Translations under genes and position numbers: made by a program
Source: Ypsolopha sequella
Lineage: Eukaryota; Arthropoda; Insecta; Lepidoptera; Ypsolophidae
Direction of reading: 5' to 3'
Assembly: GCA_934047225.1 (NCBI GenBank)
Contig: OW204012.1
Span: 15,500,001 to 15,564,000 of the forward strand
DNA length: 64,000 nucleotides
The notes under the pieces: model-generated
Told to the model about the DNA's origin: nothing
What the model saw: the letters and a program-made list of their open reading frames with translations, nothing else
The model's database searches: none
Part shown: positions 9,454 to 19,379 of the stretch, piece by piece
Position numbering within the stretch: the first letter of the stretch is position 1
Layout: each line of letters opens with the position of its first letter

Positions 9454-9780
9454 GATGGATGGAAAGACTAATTAGTCAATTAATAACATATAATCATTAT
9501 TTGGGTAACATAGCATTTGAAAGGCTAGAACCAGTGATTGTCTTAGACTGCTTTGTTTTTCTTTCTGTGGTGCATTTTCATTTTTGGCTCTAAACTCTTC
9601 ACAAATCTCCTAGAATGCACGAAGCTAAACAATTCTTCATTTTCAGATCCAGCTGATTAGAAATGAAATTCTGCCACTTTTATTTTATGCCATCCCAATA
9701 GGGAGGTCAAGAACTAAAAGATCATAAATCAGTTTAACACTGCCCCGTGGGGGCAATTATTTCACAAGTCTGTCTCTTAC

Positions 9781-9976
9781 CTATTAGCGTCATTGCTGGA
9801 GAGCATATGGTCGGCGGTGGGCGGCGCGTCGGGCCTGTACCGCCAGTGCAGCCGGGGGCGGTGTCCTCCAGGTCCTGCAGCGGAGCACCAGAGCAGCGCT
9901 GACTCCCCTGTTGGGACCACGGTGTCGCTAGGCTCTGAAGTGAAGCGGACGATCAGGTTGTCTTGGTCTTCGCCAC
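9781..9976 (-). CDS. fra: fra exon: Ig1 first half
   Basis: 196-bp exon with acceptor CCCCTAG ending at 9977 and donor GTAAGA after 9781. It enters in phase 1 and leaves in phase 2. It encodes RFTSEPSDTVVPTGES, then LLWCSAAGP and RLHWRYRPD, the start of the mature ectodomain. FTSEPSD matches the first Ig residues of DCC almost exactly. Phase-1 entry is typical after a signal-peptide exon, which must lie further right, but I could not identify it. Confidence 0.93.
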
Positions 9977-10402
9977 CTAGGGGAGGAAGACTGGGTTGTT
10001 TATGGTCCTTTTCGTCAATGACCATGGGTCATTTGAAGATAATCAGGCTAGACTGGCAATGGGCTGTTCATATCTACAGGAACCGACTACAGTTACAGTT
10101 GGTGGGTCAGAGGACGACTGAAGATCGAGATTTGTACCTTGAGGAATGTCTTCTATGGCCAATAGTTATAATGTTACTACTGACAGACACTGTACGCATT
10201 TTCCCGCCTGTTGGAGAAAATAAAATCTTTAAAAGCCTGTAAGATTCCCTTGTACTCGTAGAAGGGGCAGAAGTGCACCAATATTTTGGTGGGTTTACTA
10301 ATGGTGTCTCAAAACCGACTTGAATTTTGAATTTCGAATAATTTTCGTTGTGTCAAACATGGAACGCGGATATTTTGCAGTTGTCATCAGCAAAATTTGA
10401 GG
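9977..10402 (-). other. Probable fra intron sequence
   Basis: Sequence upstream of the Ig1 exon. No coding exon recognised. An open frame on the plus strand across 9793-10242 is the antisense shadow of the Ig1 exon. Confidence 0.5.
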
Positions 10403-10637
10403 TTTACCCCCGGTTTCTGAAAGGCCAATCAATGTTAACAGTAGATTAAAAACTAATTATCTGCGGATTAAGCCAGAAAAAGTGGGAATTTTACATTGAA
10501 ATCAAAAATTAACTAAGTTAATTATTGATTCATCACTATTCAGACTTCATATATGCTTTATTTTCACAGTTATTTGCGGTTAAAGTTTTTTTAATCTACT
10601 GTTAACTTTGATTAGCCTTTCAGAAACCGGGAGTTAA
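10403..10637. mobile_element. MITE with long inverted ends
   Basis: About 230 bp, with ends CCCGGTTTCTGAAAGG and CCTTTCAGAAACCGGG. The inverted similarity extends about 45 bp inward (GTTAACAGTAGATTAAAAA and its inverse). The outermost bases resemble TTWAC on both sides, but the target duplication is not clear. No coding capacity. Confidence 0.8.
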
Positions 10638-12787
10638 TTATGCAGCGTTTTTTAGTCAAGCGATGCATAGGAATTGTGAAAATTCACTACTAAAGGTAGT
10701 CCAGAACGAGTTATCTAGCGGCGAGGAGAAGTTAACTGGCCACCAAGATCGTATGATTTTTGACACCTCTGGACTTTTTTCTTTGGGGGTTTCTGAAGGG
10801 ATAAAAATGCACAGATATCTGTGTAATTGTGTATGCAAATAATCCACAGACAATTCAATGAGTTATTGATGTAATTCATCCACAAGTTTAGCTTACTTAG
10901 TCTACTTGTAATTGTCGTGTTTCGTGTTTTGTATGAAAAGGGACGAGCTGAAAACCAGCGTTGTGCTGCTGCCTTAGCTCACAACAAATGCTGAGCTTGT
11001 TCCTTTTTTGCCATTTAGCAATTGTTAATTTTGTTTAATCTTGAGATTATTTATTGTGTGGCAAAATAAATATTTTTTTTTTCTTTCACAATGTTGTTTC
11101 ACAACACTTCCACACTAAACCTCAGTGTCCATATTTTACATAGAAAAGAAAACATCCTCAAAATTCAAATTCAAGTAGGTTTTGAGATTTAAAAGGAGTA
11201 TTCTGAGTTGTTCCCAGTTTGCACCGATTCATTGTCAATAGGCAGGGCCCTATTGCCCTCATCTACAGTTCAAAAGGGGCGCTGTAATAGGCGCTTTTGT
11301 GAGTAGAAACCTATCAAATGCAAAAATACTTGAGCCATTAGTCTTATTTTGTCAAAACATGTTAAGGCTTGAATATGCGTGTATTTGGTAAAATTGCAAA
11401 TATTTAGCTCGATTTGTAGGCCAAACTGGCTACTAGAAAATTCTGGGAAATATATATGTACTTAATCATGTTTTTCTGACGAATTAAGCTTTTATGGATT
11501 ATCGAAATTTTATATATTTACTCAAAAAAATATATATATCTTTAGGTACCTGATTTCATTCTGTACACTAAATTCGCTCGGACACAGAATATGCGTTTGA
11601 AATGAATCTTTCACACAATAAAAGATCTCATTATTATCTACAAAAAAGCCTTACTACAAATTATGGTTAATGTCCTAATGGAGCCGCGATTTCTAAATAA
11701 CTGAACTTTTGCGTGCGCGGCATCTGATTAGAGCAGGATAGAGAGTCAAAAAACAAACGCGTTAGAGCAGGACTGAATTTTAGCATTGTGCAGCCCCTTA
11801 ATTATTGTCAATGCCCCTACAAAAGAGCAAACAAACAAACCGTGAAATCTACAGAAAAAAAAAAACGCTAAGTACCATTCATCATCACAAAACCATAAAG
11901 AATCCTCAAGTACATCATGTAATTGATAATGCTGCCCGTTTTCAATGGGGCTCTTTAGAAGCTCAGCCTTGAAGGAGCTTCGACGGATGAAGATAATGCT
12001 GCAGATAAGATCTGTCCCTTCTGTGCTGTCCGTCTAAATTCAACAAATTGCGAGAAAGGATTAGTTTACGGAGATAACAAATGGTGGTGTACCGTCTGAT
12101 GTTCATAAGCAGTGTCTCAGCAAAACATTAGCAACAAAATAAAAAGTACACTGTTTACGGGAAAAACATATTTTTAGACGACTTCTTTCTTTTGCCGTAT
12201 GAACTTGATATCATGTGTTCTGCTTTATTTTATAACGTCGCCCTACATTACTTACACCAACTTCCAAAAGAAAGAAATGGGTAAAAAATTGTTTTTTCTC
12301 AAAAATATGTTGTAATGCTTTAATTACATATTGCATAGACATGCCAGAAAGTACTTCATCCTGTAGAGCTATTTCAAGTCTCCAGGAAATCCGAATAACT
12401 GTCCAGGAAATTCGTATGAAAATCCATTACATACCATGTTTTTTTTTTTAAACTATCCGTGTCTATGTTTTAAATGACTAAAGAGTTTGGCGATCATACG
12501 GTATCGGCCAGTATAGCGGCCAGTATAAAAAGAAAAAACATTACAATTTCGTGTTCTTAAAACGTTTTGCTATATTTTATAATTGAAAATATATTATTTT
12601 TATTGATTTTATAGTTATATTTAAAACCATTGAACACTTAAAATTTAACTTAAATTTTATGAAGAGGGCTGGCCGTATACATTTGCCCAACGAAAAAAAA
12701 AAAAAAAAAGAAAAAAAATTAAAAGCGGGAAATTTTGTTGTTGCATAATATTTTCATTTAAAGCTTTTTGTGTAAATAAATTACAAA
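10638..12787. other. AT-rich DNA without recognised gene
   Basis: Scattered homopolymers and short repeats. It has no open frame with recognisable protein features and no clear element borders. The right part may belong to the degraded recombinase element that follows. Confidence 0.4.
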
Positions 12788-13445
12788 ATGAGTTCAGAAG
12801 AAGGTTCTGATATAGATTGTACTCCTGCAGATCTAAATTAGCAAAAAACAACTTGCTTCCGCCAAAATCTAAAGAAGGACATTTAAACAAATTATGAAAA
12901 GTTCATCAAGTGGAAAGCAGATAAATACACGAACAGTTGGTCGGAAAATGTGTTTTTGGCTTATTTCAGTCACCTTAGCCAAACAATAAGCAGCCTTCCA
13001 CTTTATGGGCGATGTATTCCATGCTCCGATGTGTTGTGCTCAATAAGAATAAAATAAACTTGAAAAATGATAACAATTTGACGGCATGGCTAAAAAGGCA
13101 ATCAGATGGCTATATAAGCAAGAAGTCTAAAATATTTCAAGCCAACATATAGATGATAAATATCTAGTTATAAAGGTAAATAAATGATGTAATATTATTT
13201 TATGGCTCTAAAGTTATAAATATGCCTTTAATTCATTATTAAAATTGAGTTTTTTGTTGTAGGTTGTTCCTAACATGGGAGTAAAAACGGTGTATGTAGA
13301 AGTCTGGAGCTTGGGAATCTAACTACAAAAGACGTCAAACACCGCGATAGCATTATTTTAGTAAAATTGCGTGACACATAAAACAAACTCGATCGATTGT
13401 TTGTTATTCAAGATGAGTTTGTTAACGTAATAAAAAAACTTATAT
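12788..13445 (+). pseudogene. Degraded tyrosine-recombinase-like gene (Crypton-like)
   Basis: Starts MSSEEGSDIDCTPADLN, then continues across stops and frame changes with YEKFIKWKADKYTNSWSE, VFLAYFSHLSQ, and a third frame with LTAWLKRQSDGYISKKS. A second block after about 13260 gives TKDVKHRDSIILVKLRDT and RLFVIQDEFVNVIKKLI. The first block resembles the SAM-like N-terminal domain of eukaryotic tyrosine recombinases. The second resembles the start of their catalytic domain. The catalytic R-H-R-Y set is not complete here. A short intron (about 13165-13262) may separate the blocks. Family assignment is inference from pattern. Confidence 0.55.
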
Positions 13446-13499
13446 AATTTGAAAATATCTTGTTTTATTTTTGAGAAAAGCACTATACATGCTTCGACC

Positions 13500-13592
13500 A
13501 TAATTAGCTATCCTGGACTCGTATATAAAAGTCCTCGCCCTACGGGCTCGGCCTTTTAACTTACTCGTCCAGGATATCTTTAATTACTGGTC
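13500..13592. repeat. Hairpin-forming inverted repeat
   Basis: Inverted arms TATCCTGGAC and GTCCAGGATA, with a second inner pair around CGCCCTACGGGC. About 90 bp, probably a small palindromic MITE. Confidence 0.65.
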
Positions 13593-13959
13593 TCAGATGT
13601 AATGTACTATTAACTACTCCCACAATTAGTTACAACATGAAAGCTGTTTTATAAGTATCTTTATTGTTTAACCGATCGATGTTATAATATTACATGATTC
13701 TGCACTGTGATTGGCCATAATTTATTATTATAACTTGTAAAACTAATTAATTTTGCTTATTTTTTTATTCTAATGATTTATCTAAGACCACACAACATAT
13801 GGTGAGGACATCTATTGGTTTATTTTATATAAATTGTAGTTGGTAGTTGTTTATTTATATCCTGGAATTTAATTTGTGATTAAAGTTTGTCTCGAATATT
13901 TTTTTTATTAATTATTAAATGGTTTCATTAAGTGTATAACACAAAGTAAAAGTGGCGCG

Positions 13960-14515
13960 GCGCAGAGGGCTATGGAGCGAGCCATGCTAGGCATCTCTCT
14001 TGTGGATCGTGTACCAACCGTCGACATTCGACAACGAACTAGCACAGTACCGCAAAATAGATACTACCAGAAGGCTGACTCGACGACGGAGCGAAAACCG
14101 ACGCACACATGCATAGACGCGTACGTATGATGATCTCGGCAGAATTTCGTATTGGCATTCACCCGAGTATCTCCGAAATCGTCGTACGCACGCGTCTATG
14201 TGTGCGTGCGCCTGTTTTCGCTAGTTATGCGGAGTAAACCTTCTGTAAGTGGTTATTTTGTGAAACTAGAGTCGAAGATGTCGGTAAACGAATCACGAGA
14301 CTAAAGTGACTAGACGCGAAGACAGACGGTGGACTAGGGCTAGCAGCCGAGGCTACGAAAGCGGTCAGTGGGTAGACCGATGGCCCGATGGCGAGACGAT
14401 ATCGTCAAGGCTGTTGGTGGGCAATGGATGAGGTTGGCGAGAGACTGACGAAAATGGCGAGGAGAAGAGACCCAACAGTGGGTGGATGTGGGCTGAATGA
14501 TGATGAACCATACAC
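13960..14515 (+). mobile_element. RTE-clade LINE remnants split by a palindrome
   Basis: The left piece encodes RAMERAMLGISLVDRV. The right piece (14340-14510) encodes RKRSVGRPMARWRDDIVKA and ends in a run of ATG-rich tail. Between them, at about 14095-14210, lies an inverted repeat (GCATAGACGCGTACG and its inverse), consistent with a small palindromic element inserted in the LINE. It is dead, with several stops. Confidence 0.75.
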
Positions 14516-16569
14516 TAGGAGGATATGAAGTGTGCATGCTGTCTGTGTCTGTAAATTGAATTGAATCTTGTACTTTGGAAAACAAAGGCTCTATTTATTT
14601 ATTTATTGCTAATGTTCAATCTTCAACTTAGATACGTCCGACGTGACGTTCGTACAGAAGCACATATCATGCTGAACTCTTCAATATGGAAACCAACTTG
14701 AAACTCATTGACCTAATTGCGTGAAACAGTTGACTCATGGTTCAGACTGTACTCACTATGTTTTCTTCACTTTTAGACATTTTCCCGCGCCTTCGATCGC
14801 GTGGAGTTTTCTTTCAATTCAATCGATGTTATCTTTTATTTGCGCGTAAGGTAAAAACTGTTATTGACAGTTTTCGGCTTGGCGGTTATTTTAACAAAAC
14901 CTTTCATAGTTTTCATGTTGATAATAATGAAAACAACATCGAAATCCGTCGAGTGGTTCTCGAGTAAAAACGGAACAAACAAGCAAACGAAAAATTGTAG
15001 TTTTGGCCTCAGTGCAATTATGAGCCATTTTATTTCAAATTCCGCAACAATATTCAACATTTTTACATACATACATACATATACTCAAGCCTGTTACGAA
15101 CCCAACACATCTCTTCCGCATCCATCAATCTAGTCATACAAGCTCTTCTATTCCGGTTACTTTTGACATGGCCCTTCTTCAATATCTCGCCAATTTGGTC
15201 AGCATACGTCCTATTTTATTAACCACCAGCTTTTGCCCGCGGTTTCGCCTGCACCGATTTCGTTTGCATTTTCCCGGGATAATCAGGGGTTTGATCTTTA
15301 GAGAGAGGGGTTGTTTCAATACAATTTGACAAATACAAATGACGCAATTTGAGTAATTTTAGAAAAGTTAGATTTGTAGCTCTTTGGCGCTTAAGTATCC
15401 TTCCTAACTTGCCAGATTCGGTGCGGATGTGTATTGATGGATGGTGCAGACATGATGTGCAGGAAATTAGCATCATCTGTTATAGATATTATACTAACTA
15501 ACTAGAACACAAATGTATACGAATATATTAAAGCCGATTCTGAAGGCTTCCATTTTAGTTTTAGTGCTGTCAAAACTAAGTTTTATTTATTGTAAAATAG
15601 TCCATAAGTGTTAGGTACAGAATAAGTTGAAGAAAAGACAATATTATCCACGATTCTTTCACGCGGATTTCCTTAGTAAAATCTCCGAACAAACATTACA
15701 TCGTGATATTTGCTATTACATTTGCGACAGGCGAAAAAGAATCTTTGTTCTCTCAGAAAAGTACGATATGAAACGGCTTTAGGAAAATACATTGCTTTAC
15801 GAACGATAAAATTATCATGTTATGGCCGTTTTTGCACTTGAAAATTTATAAACGGCTCGTATGAATACATTTTTTGTGTGAAACAAAGAGGAAAGCGGGA
15901 GAAAATGGTTTATTGTTTGATTATTTTCATGTATCAAGCATTTTGAGTGAGGTTTCGCTTCTCATCGTATATTTATTATCTCTATACCTACATACAAAAA
16001 CGTTTGTTTTTCTATAAGTTCGCTTAAAACTTGAGAACGACTACACTTATTTTAATGCTGGTTTCACAGTTGGGTAGAAAGTTTCTTAAGGAAGGTTTAA
16101 GGGTAATGTATTATTGCGTTGTAGCTAAAGAGAACTGAACATTGCAGTATAATTTTACGTTAAACAAGAAAGGACTATTCATTGGCGATCAAACAATTAC
16201 CTTCATAAGAGTTGCTGATATGATATAATATACAATTAGAAAAACGAATAAACATTATGGACACGGTTTTTAAAGAATACAAAAAAATAATTTTACCAAA
16301 ACTAAACTCTTGGTATGCACTAAACTCCCCTACAGCTAGTATACTATACCTAGTACAGCTACAGTAGTAAAAATCAATAATGTTCCCAGTATGCAAACAA
16401 CCAAATTTTTGTGGATCGTATTAGTTATCTGTTAGATGTTTGTAAGAGAATGTTAGAGAGAAGTATGAAAGTAAGTGCTTTAGTTTAAGAACTATATTAT
16501 TGTAATGATTTAGATTTATCTGTTATGTTACAATAATTTTGAATAAACAATTTTGAATTTTTGGAACAC
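14516..16569. other. AT-rich DNA without recognised gene
   Basis: No supported gene. A TTTTGCCCGCGGTTTCGCC block at about 15231 resembles a common lepidopteran interspersed repeat. Short open frames have no recognisable content. Confidence 0.4.
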
Positions 16570-17075
16570 TCTAGATGCACAGCAGATATGAGGTGCAGAA
16601 TAGCAATGACCAAACAAGCATTCTACAGAAAAAGATCACTATTCACATCAAAAATAGCAAAAGGAGTCAAGAAGAGATTTATTAATCTGGTGTATGGTAG
16701 CGAAACATGGGCTATGATGACACAAAGAGATAGAGAGAGAGAGTAGGGACGTTTGAGATGTGGTGACGGAGAATGGAAAGGATAAGTTGTACGGAAAGAG
16801 TCACGAATGGTGAAGTTCTAAAGAAGAGCAGAAGAAAGGAGAAGGATTATAGAAACAATAGAGAATAGGAGAGGAAAGATGGTCGGACATGTACTAAGAC
16901 ACGACAACTTTTTATAAACATAGTAGACGGAAAAATAAATGAAAAGACATGAAGACCAAGGACGATAAAGGTAGAAAAGGCTACAGTCGTGTCATACCAA
17001 GAACTGAAGGAGTTAGCAATGAACAAAACTCAATGGAGAGAGCAACACCGACAAGAGCCAAGCTCTTAAATATAC
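16570..17075 (+). mobile_element. Non-LTR retrotransposon 3' fragment
   Basis: Encodes DARCTADMRCRIA-like text (read CTADMRCRIAMTKQAFYRK), VYGSETWAMMT, then after stops KMVGHVLRHDN and ELKELAMNKTQWREQ. This is the typical C-terminal end of invertebrate endonuclease/reverse-transcriptase LINE proteins. Multiple stops make it inactive. Similar nucleotide text lies in reverse at 50230-50310. Confidence 0.75.
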
Positions 17076-17698
17076 GACGATGACAAAGAAAAGGCTACCT
17101 CTTATCAATCAGGAGACATTTTTTGTACTACCGTGAATAGTTACGCGCGCAGGGACACGTAGTGGATCTTTCCCTGAATACCGCGTCCCGTAGGTTATCC
17201 TTTCAAAAAAATTCATTAAAATCCATTCTAAATGTGCAATTTAAACTACAATACAAATAAATCTCGACCAATTAAACTTCAGAAACGTTAAATAAAATAA
17301 AACCCAAAAACGACAATCCCGCATGTGCAAGCGCACGCTGTCAATAAATCAAAGCTAATACAAGTAATACACTTCAAATTCCTACCATAAACTTTGAGAA
17401 TTAAGCTTCAAAATTGAATAACAAGATTGCCGTTAGGGGGAGCTTCGATTGGCATTGCTTTTATCTCTTGACTGACGGACGGACGCTCGAAATAATTAAT
17501 AGTTATAGACATTTTATTTGTACGGCAGATGTTTGGGTACCAGGTAGATGATTTAGGGTTCAATTGTGGTGTTTAAGACTAAATTCATAGTTTGTTTATG
17601 CCCCATTAATGAAGTCTTCAACTTGAATCAAGTCATATTATTATACGGATCCGCCACAGATATAAGTTCGTATTCTCGAAAAAAAACAAATCATAAAT
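17076..17698. other. No recognised feature
   Basis: Unique-looking AT-rich DNA between the LINE fragment and the 18-bp minisatellite. Nothing seen. Confidence 0.4.
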
Positions 17699-18037
17699 TG
17701 TGACAGCCCTGAACATTGTGACAGCCCTGAACATTGTGACAGCCCTGAACATTGTGACAGCCCTAAACATTGTGACAGCCCTAAACATTGTGACAGCCCT
17801 AAACATTGTGACAGCCCTGAACATTGTGACAGCCCTGAACATTATGATAGCCCTAAACATTGTGACAGCCCTAAACATTGTGACAGCCCTAAACATTGTG
17901 ACAGCCCTAAACATTGTGACAGCCCTAAACATTGTGACAGCCCTAAACATTGTGACAGCCCTAAACATTGTGACAGCCCTAAACATTGTGACAGCCCTAA
18001 ACATTGTGACAGCCCTAAACATTGTGACAGATCTAAA
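17699..18037. repeat. 18-bp minisatellite
   Basis: About 18 copies of TGACAGCCCTAAACATTG. One variant position (G or A before AACATT) changes in blocks along the array, and one copy is TGATAGCCC. Because 18 is a multiple of 3, several frames are open on both strands (ALNIVT, AVTMFR, CLGLSQ). These are composition effects, not genes. Confidence 0.95.
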
Positions 18038-18111
18038 CATAGCATTTGGAAACGTACTAGAGAGAAAATAGGAAACGAAGTAATTTTAGAACATAAAGGC
18101 GCTTGAGATGC

Positions 18112-18385
18112 AACTACTCCAGTGGGGTGCATAGAACTTTTTTCCGGAAAAGCAATCAGAAGGCCAAGTTTGACAATAAAAAAAATAAGAAAAAATTTAA
18201 ATAACACTTTGAAAAAAAAAGTTGATATGAAAATGTTCACTCTAGACAGTGTCTACCCTGGCGGCGTCATACAAACTTTTTTTTTCAAAGTATTATTTAA
18301 ATTTTTTTACATTTTTTATATTGCCAAACTTGACCTTTTGATTGCTTTTCCGGAAAAAAGTTCTATGCACGCCACTGAACTACTC
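18112..18385. mobile_element. hAT-type MITE with 8-bp duplication
   Basis: Element 18120-18377 (258 bp), flanked by exact AACTACTC (18112-18119 and 18378-18385). The ends are CAGTGGGGTGCATAGAAC and the inverse CTATGCACGCCACTG. Inverted similarity extends over 50 bp (CCGGAAAAGCAATCA in both arms). It is the same end family as the copy starting at 63878. Confidence 0.94.
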
Positions 18386-19073
18386 GGACAGATTCAGTGC
18401 GCGAAAAAAAAATCTGCTGTTCCATAGAAAAGTAAAGTAGCTACCCGACCAAAATGTGGGTCATTTTACTTTTAAGGTCCCTTTAGGTTTTGGTGCTTGT
18501 CCAGAACGAAAAATATTGTTAAATCTGTCAGCATCTTAATATTGCGAAATCGCATTTAAAAGTTATAAACTTAAAATATAACACTATAATACTTCTTTTG
18601 CTATTTACTTGAGAACGGCATTATAATAAGTTAAATTTGATGTGAAATATAGTTTACCCCTCTAAAATGCAGTGTCCCCAGTAGATCGTGTTCTTAGAAA
18701 CACGAAATTAACTATTATATTTGTATGAAAAACCAGCTATTTAATATCGAAAATAAAAGGCTCGGTACATATTTATTTCAATAACAGCAAAAAAAGCTAA
18801 TTTAATCTGTCTTTTTTTTTTACAAGGCGTGACTAAACTTTGTCCCATATATTTTGTATCCTTCGTAACGACATCCATAAAACTAGAATATTCTCTGTTT
18901 AAACCATCGCACGCGACAACTATGCGTAAAAAGGAACGTCGTAATTTTTAGTGGCGCGGGGGCAATGGAGGGGAGGTGTGAAATTTGACACTAGCTGCAG
19001 TTAGTGTGATTCGCGCGTTCCGCCTAGGCAGCGTGTATTTTGTGTTCGTATCCGAAGTCACGGCGTTTTAAAA

Positions 19074-19373
19074 GTAAGTATTACTTGTAATTGAATATCT
19101 TTCACATATGTTACATATTTGATTGTTTTGTTTTGATTTGAGTTAAATTTCTGTAATTATGTTATACCAATTTCACCTCAGATTTATAACCTTAAAATAT
19201 GTATACTTCGTCACGCGTATCCTTCGTCACATTGTTTATCGTTACGAAGGAGACGAAGATGCTACGAAGGGGACTTATGTGCTGTAAATAGCAATACTTT
19301 GAAAAAAAAAACGTTTTGCCTTTATAAATTTCGTTTTGTCTCATAAATAAAATAGTCTTTTTCATTATTTTAG
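19074..19373 (+). other. Candidate 5'UTR intron of the transposase gene
   Basis: GTAAGTATTAC follows AAAA at 19074, and TTTTTCATTATTTTAG ends at 19373, six bases before the ATG at 19380. This gives a 300-bp intron with consensus ends. Its presence places the start of transcription left of about 19070, inside the element. Confidence 0.5.
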
Positions 19374-19379
19374 AATAAT

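Larger units (their letters stand above)
2981..9976 (-). other. fra: Netrin receptor gene, Frazzled/Neogenin/DCC family (partial, N-terminal Ig exons)
   Basis: Ordered exons on the minus strand: 9781-9976, 8052-8182, 7566-7750, 6357-6514, the linker exon (six copies within 4195-4895) and 2981-3068. Each has AG/GT borders, and phases agree at every junction. The conceptual product gives Ig1, Ig2 and the start of Ig3. Ig1 carries KQQLNGSL, YQCVATVE and TIVSRTA, as in vertebrate neogenin and DCC. Family knowledge: a single-pass membrane receptor with four Ig and six fibronectin III domains that binds netrin and guides axons and migrating cells. The signal-peptide exon (to the right) and the Ig4, FN3 and cytoplasmic exons (to the left) were not found here. 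The family call is secure; orthology to Drosophila fra is inferred. Confidence 0.9.

Noticed and set aside
9793..10242. 149-codon plus-strand frame
   Set aside because: Antisense of the GC-rich fra Ig1 exon.
17633..18240. Three open frames of 120-135 codons
   Set aside because: All are produced by the 18-bp minisatellite, whose unit is a multiple of three.
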